Below are positions 33,457 to 41,882 of a DNA stretch of 44,312 nt, piece by piece. The stretch is from a bacterium (GTDB taxonomy: Bacteria; Auribacterota; JABMQX01). A program made the translations under genes and the position numbers. How positions within the stretch are numbered: position 1 is the stretch's first letter; every line of letters begins with the position of its first letter. The stretch is from positions 1 to 44,312 of the forward strand of contig JAUYEE010000188.1 in NCBI GenBank assembly GCA_030691545.1, given 5' to 3'. A model generated the notes under the pieces. That model did no database searches, was not told the DNA's origin, and saw nothing but the letters and a program-made list of their open reading frames with translations.

Positions 33457-36400
33457 ATGAAGACCGATTCATATGCTTGTCTATTGACCGCGTTAGGAAT
33501 GCTCAGTGCAGTCGTCGCAATTAATCACGGGTGTTCCGAGACATTCACTCCGCCCTATGAAACCGGGACAATTAGTGTCATAAAGTATCCCTCATCGTTT
33601 ACCGCCGAGCCAACAGTTTCCCTCGACGAAAGCAGTGGGACCATAAGTTTCGACTTTGGGAGTAACAAGGGCGACGAAGGTTTCGCTACGGCTGTAGGTT
33701 CTGGATTAGTTGGTTCGTACGTGTGCACCCGCCCGGGCGTTTATCGCGTGGAATGGGTCTGCGAATCCGAACTCGAATGGAGCGGTTACAGCGACGGACT
33801 GTTTCTCATCGTAGGGGGGTTGGCAAGCAAAATACTCGGTCTTTTCGTTGGGGGTATTCCTGACCTTATTCAAGCCGGGATGATGTTAAAGGATGTCTGG
33901 TCAGTATATCGCCTTGTTGGCGTTCTTGAGCAGGGCAGCGGGATCGTATCAACCAAGTTTGATATCGAGGTCGAGCTACGAGGGACAGGAGACATGTTCC
34001 TCGCCAAAAAGCTAATAAACTGGATTCCCGCCGGCGTTCCCTTTAACGCACTATCACCCCGTCTTCTTCCGCCGCGCGACATCACAATGACATGCGACAA
34101 CGTGACTTTTACGCAAGGTAGGACCTATCGTTGGAACTGGTCTCCGCGCGTGGAGATAATTCAGCAGGGCGGCACCCGAGCCTGGGCTCATTACGGGGGC
34201 CAACTCCGGCTGAAGGAGGTGCAAATCACATTAGTGAGCGCGTTAACAAACGCCCTTGAGCTACACGATGCCGAATATCCGAGTCTCTGCGACCCAGGGG
34301 ACAACATTTCTTTCCGTACCAAGGTTTGGGATGGACTCGGACAGAACGTGTGGGACGCTCAAGTGGGCTATGCAATTCACAAGGTCGTGCTGGATGCGGA
34401 GGCTGCCAATGGGTATCGGTATGTCTGGTCTGGGGACGGTAATTGCGCATGGTCTCAGGCTCTGGGTTCGTACGTGTCTGATCTTCGTGCTCCAACTGAG
34501 CCGGGAAACTACCTTGCGATTCTCTCAGCCACGAAGAATGGGTATTTGCCTGCTGAGGGGAGGCACGTCTTTGTTGTGAGACCCAAACACAACCCAGTTC
34601 TCTCCAATCCCAGGGTCATTCCGCCCTCAGGTCACCCCGGCGATACTTTTGAGTTTTTGGTTGATTACTTCGATGAGGACGGGGACCTCCCGGAGCTTTA
34701 TAAGGACCTCTACGTTAGCGGAATCGGTCCCTTGACGATGACGCTGAACAGTGGGACGGCGTCCAACGGCACATACTCGTGTCTGTGGCAACTCCACCAG
34801 GAGGGAACGCACCATTTCTTCTTCATCTTTGTCGATCGGTACTTTGGTGCGGCCTTATCGCCAATCTACTCCGGGCCCGTCGTGACTACCAGTGAGAGCT
34901 ACGTGCGGTTGTCTGTTGAGGTGTCGGGTGGTCCGGTTAGTGACAACATTAAGATTCGATTCGGGCATGGACCGGATTTTTCGCACTTACACTACCAGGA
35001 GTGGCCGGCGCCGGCCCTACCCCAGACTGTCACCATAGACTCCGGCCAGCAATTGAGGTTCGAGCTGAATCTTGGATCGAACAACCACACCTTCTCAAAA
35101 TGGGTGTTCAGGGATGACAACGGTAACGTCCTCAGGGAAAGCTTCGACCAATGGTACGGTTTTTCCCTGCTCAGCGGAAACATCCATGCGACGGCTTATC
35201 TGACCTACACCGGGATAGCCTACACGATCAGCGGGACGGTGCTGCGATGGGACGGGATTCCTGTTCCCGCAGGAGTGGACCTCACGCTCACGAGTCCTGT
35301 GCAAACGATGACTCAGCACACGGACAACGGGAATTTCTCGTTCGCGGGGGTCTTGGGGGGAGTCTCCGTTACTGTTACGCCATCGGCAGGTGCATACCAA
35401 TTCAGCCCATCGAGTCTTGTGTTCCCTAATTTGAAAAGAGACCAGTTGGATTGGCTGATTACTGCGCACTCCTCCGATGAGTACGTGCCGATGACGACGT
35501 TCCTAATGGTTCCGCCCGCTGTAAGCGCGAATTCTGCCGTATCGTTCTCGTGGAGGGGCGCGGACGATGTGACAAATGCCCAGAACCTTGTATATCAGTA
35601 CAAGCTCGATGGGCAGGATGCGGACTGGCCGACAGACTGGGTTTCATCCACGTCCACGTCCTACAATCTCGCAAACGGTGCCTACACTTTTTGGGTCCGG
35701 CCCAAGGACGAAGCCGGGAACATTAACCAGGCACCCCCCAGCTACGACTTCGTAGTGAATGCCGCCCCGAAAGTGGTTTCTGCGACTCGCATCAATCGAA
35801 GCGTCTGGGCGAGCCGTGTAACCCTCGAGATGCCCTCGGGTGCAAGCCATCCCACCGACAAGTTTGTCCTCTTACCAGAGCATTCGGGAACAAGCGATTC
35901 CGAACTCGTTCCCCTCAAAATTCATCCTGCGGACGACCCCGCCCCCTGTGGTGCAAATGAAATCGTCGCGACTGAATTGGGCCTGACTCTGAGGATGACG
36001 AAAGCCGGAACTGGCTGGCTTGTCACCTTGCCCGAGAGTATCCCCTCCGGCCAGACCGCCCAATACGACATCGTTTGGGGCAAAATCAAGTATTTTGGAT
36101 GGCAGGAGAAGGTTGACATACCCCGGGGCTTTCCAAATTTTAGCCCCGGCGAGCCCAATTATACCGGAAAAGTGGAGGCCGTCTTCCTTACTGAGCAGTT
36201 GCGTTTGTTGAGACTCGCGGAAAAAGAGCGCAGGCGTCTTTTGGGTGTTTATGGAACCAAAGAGGGATGGATGTTCATGAACGTTTGGGATCAGAGTGGC
36301 CCCTTCATCGATGAGACAGTCCTCCAGTTCCTGAAGGGAGACCCGTCTTACGCAACCGACTACGAGTGTCTCAACGGAAGAGCTTTGCAGTTGGGCGCGA

Positions 36401-37740
36401 ACACTTGCCTGACCTGGTGGAATGAGAAGGGGGAAAAGGTGGGCGGCCTCGAGCATCTTTACTATCGCTACTGCCTCCGGGTATTTGATGCAGCTTGGAA
36501 CACGCTGAACTCCTTTGAGAGCGATTTTGAAGAAAACAGCAGGCCTAGTATGGGGCTCTGCGCAATCGAAGGTCGGCTGATCAGGGGGGGCAAAACATAC
36601 AATGATGCTGCAAACACCGTAGACCTTTGGTTTGTGGTGCACGACTCGGACGGCAGCAACATAGTCCCGAGAACCGTCTTTGCATCTGTTCCGCAGACAG
36701 AATCCGCAGATTTATACCCGCACGGCGCGAAGCGTGTGGGAAAGAACCTTGCGTTGCTTTTCGAACACTCTTGGGAAACGGCCGAAGGGGATAACCGCGA
36801 AGAAGTGCTCTATCAAGTTCGCGACACGAACGGGGTCCTGGTCAAACAAAGCGAGAGCCTGAATCCGCCGTTACTGCCGGATTCTGTGGAGATGGATGAT
36901 GAGTATGAGTTCGAGCAGAACGACCTGACGGACAATGAAGGGAAGCTTTGGATGACAATCGAGCACTTCCGGCCGGACCAGTGGTACAAGTGGTATTATT
37001 GTGTGATTAAAGCAGACGGCAACGTCTGGGAAAAAGGGCTGATCGAAAGACCGAATAGACGGTACTTCGATTTTTGTGATAGGGACGGTTACGTGTGGAT
37101 TAGAGAGGAGGCGTTCTTCGCCGCATTGAATCCCGATGACACCGTTCACTACGGTCCGAGGACGGTGTCCTTCATTCCCAACCAGAACGTCGGAAGCATC
37201 GCTGCCTCGGTATGGCAGGACGGTTATCGCCTCTACGACCGCTGGTCGCCGCAGACGCTTGAAATCAATGTTCCCACTGGCGTCAATGCCGATTCCATAG
37301 AGCTGTTCGACCTGAACGTCTGGGCCAACGATCTGCATCCGGCGAACGTCAAGATAAAGAAAGCCGCCACGCTAGTGTGGAGCCAGTCCGGGCAGTTCAC
37401 TGGTCATACGACGGTTGACTTGCCTTCAGGGACCCTTGCGGAAGGGGGAAACGTTCTCACCGCCACCCAGGACGACTTCTTGGGCGGCCAGGTTCTCTTC
37501 ACATTTCCGTACGTGCCGCCTCCACCGGAGATCACCGAAGTCAGCCGGCCGGACGCCGGGACCGTCCGTCTTACTTGGAAAAGCTACCCGGGAAAAACCT
37601 ACATTGTTCAGTCTTGCGTTAACCTTGTGCCAGACTCCTGGACTCAGAAGGCAACGGTTCCATCGGCGGGTGAGACGACGACTTGGTCTGAGACGATCGG
37701 TACGTCGAGGATGAGATTCTACAGGGTCCAGGTTCAGTGA
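33457..37740 (+). CDS. Large secreted multidomain beta-rich protein of unknown function
   Basis: 1427 residues from ATG 33457, fixed by GAGGAGGA six bases upstream and a signal sequence (MKTDSYACLLTALGMLSAVV). A glycine-rich hydrophobic stretch near residue 110-150 may be a membrane-associated hairpin. Middle parts include Ig-like folds, a CarboxypepD_reg-like domain (YTISGTVLRWDGIPVPAG, ~residue 590-670) and a Y_Y_Y-like strand set (YQYKLDGQDADWP... FWVRPKDEAGN). Residues ~900-1270 are rich in Trp and aromatic strands. The C-terminal ~60 residues (RLTWKSYPGKTYIVQS ... MRFYRVQV) match the end of the beta-helix protein at 15065-17875. Exported, probably surface or cargo protein; no catalytic site seen. 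Confidence 0.65.
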   Translation: MKTDSYACLLTALGMLSAVVAINHGCSETFTPPYETGTISVIKYPSSFTAEPTVSLDESSGTISFDFGSNKGDEGFATAVGSGLVGSYVCTRPGVYRVEWVCESELEWSGYSDGLFLIVGGLASKILGLFVGGIPDLIQAGMMLKDVWSVYRLVGVLEQGSGIVSTKFDIEVELRGTGDMFLAKKLINWIPAGVPFNALSPRLLPPRDITMTCDNVTFTQGRTYRWNWSPRVEIIQQGGTRAWAHYGGQLRLKEVQITLVSALTNALELHDAEYPSLCDPGDNISFRTKVWDGLGQNVWDAQVGYAIHKVVLDAEAANGYRYVWSGDGNCAWSQALGSYVSDLRAPTEPGNYLAILSATKNGYLPAEGRHVFVVRPKHNPVLSNPRVIPPSGHPGDTFEFLVDYFDEDGDLPELYKDLYVSGIGPLTMTLNSGTASNGTYSCLWQLHQEGTHHFFFIFVDRYFGAALSPIYSGPVVTTSESYVRLSVEVSGGPVSDNIKIRFGHGPDFSHLHYQEWPAPALPQTVTIDSGQQLRFELNLGSNNHTFSKWVFRDDNGNVLRESFDQWYGFSLLSGNIHATAYLTYTGIAYTISGTVLRWDGIPVPAGVDLTLTSPVQTMTQHTDNGNFSFAGVLGGVSVTVTPSAGAYQFSPSSLVFPNLKRDQLDWLITAHSSDEYVPMTTFLMVPPAVSANSAVSFSWRGADDVTNAQNLVYQYKLDGQDADWPTDWVSSTSTSYNLANGAYTFWVRPKDEAGNINQAPPSYDFVVNAAPKVVSATRINRSVWASRVTLEMPSGASHPTDKFVLLPEHSGTSDSELVPLKIHPADDPAPCGANEIVATELGLTLRMTKAGTGWLVTLPESIPSGQTAQYDIVWGKIKYFGWQEKVDIPRGFPNFSPGEPNYTGKVEAVFLTEQLRLLRLAEKERRRLLGVYGTKEGWMFMNVWDQSGPFIDETVLQFLKGDPSYATDYECLNGRALQLGANTCLTWWNEKGEKVGGLEHLYYRYCLRVFDAAWNTLNSFESDFEENSRPSMGLCAIEGRLIRGGKTYNDAANTVDLWFVVHDSDGSNIVPRTVFASVPQTESADLYPHGAKRVGKNLALLFEHSWETAEGDNREEVLYQVRDTNGVLVKQSESLNPPLLPDSVEMDDEYEFEQNDLTDNEGKLWMTIEHFRPDQWYKWYYCVIKADGNVWEKGLIERPNRRYFDFCDRDGYVWIREEAFFAALNPDDTVHYGPRTVSFIPNQNVGSIAASVWQDGYRLYDRWSPQTLEINVPTGVNADSIELFDLNVWANDLHPANVKIKKAATLVWSQSGQFTGHTTVDLPSGTLAEGGNVLTATQDDFLGGQVLFTFPYVPPPPEITEVSRPDAGTVRLTWKSYPGKTYIVQSCVNLVPDSWTQKATVPSAGETTTWSETIGTSRMRFYRVQVQ

Positions 37741-37789
37741 CCGGTCACGGGAGGAGAGTCCCCTCCGCCAGGCGGCGCCCGCGGATTCC

Positions 37790-37808
37790 CACGGGCGGGA
37801 CGCCCGTG
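37790..37808. repeat. Palindromic element between convergent genes
   Basis: CACGGGCGGGACGCCCGTG: 7-bp arms and a five-base loop, same layout as the other elements. It lies in the 99-bp gap between two convergent genes and could also act as a terminator stem, although no T-run follows. Confidence 0.65.
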
Positions 37809-37839
37809 CCACCACGGTACCAAGCGAGGTCCGGCCCGG

Positions 37840-38916
37840 TCACCATTTTTCGCCCGAGGTGATGACGCCGAGGCTTGAGGCGAAGGAGCGGAGGCCTTCG
37901 AGGGCGATGCCGGAGGTCGGGTAGAGCATCTTCTCAAACGCGGTGGTTGACCAGACACAGAAAAATTTGAATCGCGGGAGATGCTCTTTCATGTCCGGCT
38001 CGAGGTTCTTCCAGAAGTCGCCCCATTCCTTGTCGGTCTCTTCGGAGACCGTCTCGCCCGGCCTCGCACCTCTCGGGCCGATCTCGGAAAAGCCCATCGG
38101 CATGTCCTTCGGGATGACGGCTTCGAGGGCGCGGACGCTTTTCATCAGAGCATCGAGGTTCTGGATGTGCCCCTTCGTCCAGGAGATGTCGAAGTAGTAG
38201 TCAATGGCGGCGATGTCCACGTACTCGTCGCCCGGATAGAACTTGTCCACCTGCCAGCTATCTTCGCTGGTCGCGTTGGGCCCGTAGCACCAGAGGACAT
38301 CTTTGACGCCCTTGCTCTCGACGTATTCAACGGTCAGTTTCCAGAGTTCTTTGAATTCCTTGGGCTTTCCGTTCCACCAGAACCAGTTTCCATTTCCCTC
38401 GTGCCAGGGGCGGAGGATGAGGGGACGTCCGACCTGTCTGACGCGTCCGACAAGATAATCCAGTCGCTCTAAGAGAGCCTGGTGGTGCTTGCCGCCTGGC
38501 AAGACATCCTGGATGTCGCCTTTCCGGAAATCGCCGGTATCGGGATGGCGCATGTGCCAGCGGAACATGACGACGGTGCCTGGTTTCTCGGCCCAGGCTT
38601 CCGCGGCGCCCGGTTCGTCGTCTCCGGCTCGCCGGCCTCCCCTTTTCGACACGTCCCTTGCGTAGCCGTCGGCAAGCTCGTATTCGAGGACGACCATCTT
38701 CCCGTCGCAGGCTTTCTCGAAAACGGGCAGGCTTCGCGGATTCGTCGTGTTGTAGCCGAGAAGAATGCCCGGGGCGGAGCGGATGCGGTCGAGGAGTTTT
38801 TGGGCTTGAGGGCCGGGCTTCCGCCGCTCGGCGGAGAACGCGGACGGCGTGAGTGCAAAGACTGCCAAGAAAATTGTTACGAGCCAAATGGAGGATGCCC
38901 TTGGTCTTTCAAACAT
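37840..38916 (-). CDS. Secreted GH26 beta-mannanase-like enzyme
   Basis: 358 residues from ATG 38916; a longer frame to 38982 is rejected because the signal peptide (SSIWLVTIFLAVFALTPSAFSA) begins just after this ATG and AAAGGAAAGGG lies upstream. RPWHEGNGNWFWW holds the acid/base E173 and GFSEIGPRG the nucleophile E278, both classic GH26 motifs; MVVLEYELADGYA and the MFRWHMRHP strand are also family features. GH26 enzymes cut beta-1,4-mannan and related glucans. Together with the GH130-like enzyme at 13650 this suggests mannan use. Confidence 0.87.
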   Translation of the reverse strand: MFERPRASSIWLVTIFLAVFALTPSAFSAERRKPGPQAQKLLDRIRSAPGILLGYNTTNPRSLPVFEKACDGKMVVLEYELADGYARDVSKRGGRRAGDDEPGAAEAWAEKPGTVVMFRWHMRHPDTGDFRKGDIQDVLPGGKHHQALLERLDYLVGRVRQVGRPLILRPWHEGNGNWFWWNGKPKEFKELWKLTVEYVESKGVKDVLWCYGPNATSEDSWQVDKFYPGDEYVDIAAIDYYFDISWTKGHIQNLDALMKSVRALEAVIPKDMPMGFSEIGPRGARPGETVSEETDKEWGDFWKNLEPDMKEHLPRFKFFCVWSTTAFEKMLYPTSGIALEGLRSFASSLGVITSGEKW

Positions 38917-39362
38917 TGGTCTGTGCCCTTTCCTTTGATTGTGGTATTGCCGTGGTTCGGTGTGCTTAGTGCTCCCATTCATAAAAACGGTGACCTATTA
39001 CGGATAAATCCATTGGTCGAGAAGCCCGCCTGCCCGTGCCGGCGTGCATACGTTACTCAAAACGGAGACACCCGTTCCGCGCTCGCGCCAATTTCAACGT
39101 GCACGGCCAGGGGCTAAAGCCGGCTCCGCGGCGATAACTCGCACGAACGCGACCACCGGCTGAAGCAGGTGGCTACCAGGAATGTGCCGGCTGAAGCCCG
39201 GCACAGGCAGCCAGCGCAGCCGGCCTGATTCATCAGCCACATTCTCTGAAGGTTCATCACCGCGTTTATGAATATCCGTACTTAGCCGTCGAGAAGCCAG
39301 CAAGCCGCAACGGGTCCCGCCGAAGGCGGGATTAGCCGGCGGCGAAGCCCCGAGACTGCTTT
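38917..39362. other. Intergenic region with TTCAG/GAAG-loop hairpins
   Basis: 446 bases without a coding sequence. It contains the second copy of the composite repeat (39110-39203) and a further hairpin TCCCGCCGAAGGCGGGA (39315-39331). It is upstream of the GH26 gene and downstream of the beta-lactamase-fold gene. Confidence 0.6.
39110..39203 (-). repeat. Composite three-hairpin repeat, copy 2 (inverse)
   Basis: Reverse complement carries TGCCGGGCTTCAGCCGGCA (39203-39185), CCACCTGCTTCAGCCGGTGG and AGCCGGCTTTAGCCCC (39125-39110), in the same order and with the same spacer words as 14815-14912. Stems differ between the copies in ways that partly keep base pairing, suggesting that structure is maintained. 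Confidence 0.75.
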
Positions 39363-40928
39363 TCATTTTTGGACCTTTCCGCCAAATGTTGCGCTGGCGA
39401 GGCCCGTCATTTCCTTCATCGAGACAGTGACTCTGTCATCTTGAAAGGTCATGCGTATTCGCCAATTGTTTATGTTCCCTATCTCATCGAGGTCCAGGAC
39501 GAAGGAATTGTTGGTCTGCCAGAATCCCTTTGCTGCTGCGGGGAGGCCGAACCTTCCGGGAGCGATGCGATAGACATTATTCAGCGCTACCGGCACCTCA
39601 AGCGTCTGGTTATCTTCTACAAGCGACACTCTAAGGACTGCTTCTTCTTGTCGGGGAAAAGTCAAAGAAAGGGCTACTAACCCATACGGATTGGCATCCA
39701 GTAGATACCTCTGCCCCGAGACCCTCCGGGCCATCTCTGGAAGGGGCAGAACCGGCTTGGGCTGGCTCTGACAGAGCGCTGCCTGCCGAATCGCAGACTC
39801 GAGCAATGCCACGCCTCTGGGGTTCGTAGGGAGGAGCTTTGACGATTTCGCCGCCGGAATGAGGAAGGATCGAAGCAGCCTCTCGAGCCGTGTGTGACCC
39901 GCATCGCCCCCAATTCCGCTGGTGACAACCACGACCATGTTCTTGTCAGGCAAAACGAAAATCCGCTGCCCGCCCCTGCCGACGGCACTGTAGCCGCAGC
40001 CAAAAGAAGGGACCGACCACCACCATTGGTAACCGTAACCGTCTTCGGCAGCCCCGGGGAAGGAGACGTGCTTTTTTGTTGCCGCAGCCACCCACTCAGA
40101 AGACACAATCTGCTTTCCGTCCCAGCGACCTTCGTTCAGGTAGAGGTAGCCGAGCTTGGCCATGTCGTGGGGAGTCAGCTTGAGGTCTCCCCAGCCGTGG
40201 TTGTTTACGCCCTGCGGATCAAACGGCCAGACGACGTCGGAGATGCCCAGAGGCTCGAAAAGATTCTTCTGGGCAAAAGCCAGCTCGTTCATCCCAGTGC
40301 TTTCCCGGATGATAGCGGAGAGGAGGTGTGAGCCGCCGCTGCTATAGACGAAGTGCGTTCCGGGCTTGTCTGACATCGGCAGGTCGAGCATGAACTGAAC
40401 CCAATCCGGACTTGCCATCATCTGAGATAGGGTGACTTCGCTCGGCTCGCTGGTGCAGGCCAAGCCCGACGTCATGGTTAAAAGGTCTTTTAGGGTCATT
40501 GCCTTCTTGTTGACATCAACATTGGCCACGGTTCGCTCCGGGAAAAACTCCAGGACACGTTGCTTCACACTCTTGATATAGCCCTTGTCAATGGCGATGC
40601 CGATCAGCGTCGAGGTGAAGCTCTTGGTGACGGAGGCGACGTCGTGTTTCGAACCGCGGGCGAATGGGTAGGAGTAAACGTCGGCGACGATATAGCCGTT
40701 GCGGATGACGAGGAGGCTATGAACCTTCAGGTTCTGGTCTCGGATGAAATCAACTGCTTTTGCCAGCAACTCCGAGTCCATCCCCTGTTCTTCGGGAGTG
40801 GAGGTTCGCCAGCCTTCTGTGGGCCAGTATGCGGGTGATTGCGCGGGTAAGCTCGCCCTCTGGCCTGCGCAACCGGCGAGAAACGATGAAATCACTAAAA
40901 CGATGAGGACGCGAACGGACTTTTTCAC
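39363..40928 (-). CDS. Beta-lactamase-fold serine hydrolase lipoprotein
   Basis: 521 residues from GTG 40928 (GGAG four bases upstream). A lipobox (FLAGC, C20) marks it as a lipoprotein. Serine and lysine of the class-C beta-lactamase SxxK motif are S99 and K102 (SVTK), the YxS motif is Y195-S-S197, and DLLTMTSGL and HGWGDLKLTPHDMAKLGYLYL are standard for this family. The C-terminal ~150 residues are an extra beta domain. These enzymes can be esterases, D-Ala-D-Ala carboxypeptidases or 6-aminohexanoate hydrolases; no specific role is visible. Confidence 0.85.
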   Translation of the reverse strand: MKKSVRVLIVLVISSFLAGCAGQRASLPAQSPAYWPTEGWRTSTPEEQGMDSELLAKAVDFIRDQNLKVHSLLVIRNGYIVADVYSYPFARGSKHDVASVTKSFTSTLIGIAIDKGYIKSVKQRVLEFFPERTVANVDVNKKAMTLKDLLTMTSGLACTSEPSEVTLSQMMASPDWVQFMLDLPMSDKPGTHFVYSSGGSHLLSAIIRESTGMNELAFAQKNLFEPLGISDVVWPFDPQGVNNHGWGDLKLTPHDMAKLGYLYLNEGRWDGKQIVSSEWVAAATKKHVSFPGAAEDGYGYQWWWSVPSFGCGYSAVGRGGQRIFVLPDKNMVVVVTSGIGGDAGHTRLERLLRSFLIPAAKSSKLLPTNPRGVALLESAIRQAALCQSQPKPVLPLPEMARRVSGQRYLLDANPYGLVALSLTFPRQEEAVLRVSLVEDNQTLEVPVALNNVYRIAPGRFGLPAAAKGFWQTNNSFVLDLDEIGNINNWRIRMTFQDDRVTVSMKEMTGLASATFGGKVQK

Positions 40929-40961
40929 TTCACTCCTCTCAATGGGTTTATGCGCAAGCGT

Positions 40962-41501
40962 TCATCCCAAAGAAGTTCCGAATTCATGGGCCTTTTTCAG
41001 TTCCTCTTGGTTTCCTTTGATCTCTCCCCTTTCGTATGCTTTCGGCAAAATGGCGCCGGCGAATTCCATTCCGAGGTAAGCGAAAGATTTGCGGAACATC
41101 TCGACGAGACATCCGCACGCTTCGGGGCCCTCCTCCGACGGCGCCACGACAACACCCCTCTTGCCCTCTAATTTCCGGCTGGCGATGTAGGGACGAAGCC
41201 TGTCGAGAACAAGCTTCATGATTCCTGTTGGACCGTACCAGTATAGCGGTGTGCCGAAGATGATCAAATCTGCCCGTTCAATTTTGGGATAAATGAAGTC
41301 GGCCATGCCGTCGCATATGTTGCAGACGTAATCCCCTTTCTTGCAGTACCGGCAGTCGTTGCATGGGGCTATCGCGTAATCGTATAGGTACACTTTGCTG
41401 GTCGAGTGTCCCCTCTTTCTGCAGCCTTTCCGGATCTGCTCAACGACCGTGTCTGTATTGCTCCCTTTTCTTGGACTGCCTATCAATGCCAGGATTTTCA
41501 T
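40962..41501 (-). CDS. Iron-sulfur flavoprotein (NADPH-dependent FMN reductase fold)
   Basis: 179 residues from ATG 41501 with GGAG upstream; the frame extends to 41804 but the added part lacks coding character. MKILALIGSPRKGSNT is the flavin phosphate loop. C47-x2-C50-x2-C53-x6-C60 matches the compact CX2CX2CX4-7C motif of iron-sulfur flavoproteins, so it may carry both FMN and a [4Fe-4S] cluster. FGTPLYWYGPTGIMKLVLDR is the second FMN contact. These proteins handle ferredoxin-linked electron transfer or oxygen stress in anaerobes. A near-consensus promoter lies ~275 bases upstream. Confidence 0.87.
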   Translation of the reverse strand: MKILALIGSPRKGSNTDTVVEQIRKGCRKRGHSTSKVYLYDYAIAPCNDCRYCKKGDYVCNICDGMADFIYPKIERADLIIFGTPLYWYGPTGIMKLVLDRLRPYIASRKLEGKRGVVVAPSEEGPEACGCLVEMFRKSFAYLGMEFAGAILPKAYERGEIKGNQEELKKAHEFGTSLG

Positions 41502-41672
41502 GCTCGCTCCTATCGGGCGACCGGTCTGTCTCGGCGGCCGCCCATGACCGACGACAGGCGCAGTATAACGCATTTTGCCGACTTTTCGTGCCTGGAGAGT
41601 TGCACTTTTTTGCGGTAACACATTGCGCCTGAGTGTACTGGCTGTCCTCCTTAAACCCGAAATGGGCGAAAA

Positions 41673-41717
41673 TTCCAGTATTTTCCAGTAGGTTCTCGAC
41701 GAGGAGGCATACTGGAA
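41673..41717. promoter_or_regulatory. Inverted repeat TTCCAGTAT/ATACTGGAA in the leader
   Basis: TTCCAGTAT (41673-41681) and ATACTGGAA (41709-41717) are perfect 9-bp inverted arms 27 bases apart. A further partial copy, TTCCAGTAG, overlaps the gap at 41683-41691. They lie downstream of the promoter, so they could be regulator binding sites or form an RNA stem with two alternative partners. Confidence 0.4.
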
Positions 41718-41782
41718 TGCCCCCCATTTGTTTTCGAGTGCCTCCGGGAGGTTCGATCGCGGCCTCGGCCATTGTTGACAGG

Positions 41783-41811
41783 ATTGTAGCAATAGTTCTG
41801 CCATTTGTCAA
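41783..41811 (-). promoter_or_regulatory. Sigma-70-type promoter for the iron-sulfur flavoprotein gene
   Basis: On the minus strand, TTGACA (41811-41806), a 17-base spacer and TACAAT (41788-41783). The -35 box is a perfect match and the -10 has one mismatch; the region is AT-rich compared with its surroundings. Transcription would start near 41776 and run toward the gene at 41501. Confidence 0.6.
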
Positions 41812-41882
41812 GAGTTGTTCCGGGCCGGGTGTGGCTGGGTTTGCGTGGCGTGGGACGAATGAATCCGTTGTTCGAGCGGTGA

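Larger units (their letters stand above)
41502..41882. other. Long leader/intergenic region of the flavoprotein gene
   Basis: 381 bases between the iron-sulfur flavoprotein and the lipid-kinase-like gene, both on the minus strand. It holds the promoter at 41783-41811 and the inverted repeat at 41673-41717. A frame open through it is not supported as coding. The transcript leader would be about 275 bases long. Confidence 0.55.

Noticed and set aside
41504..41804. 101-residue extension of the iron-sulfur flavoprotein
   Set aside because: The flavin loop begins right after ATG 41501, as in the family, and the extension has no coding character.
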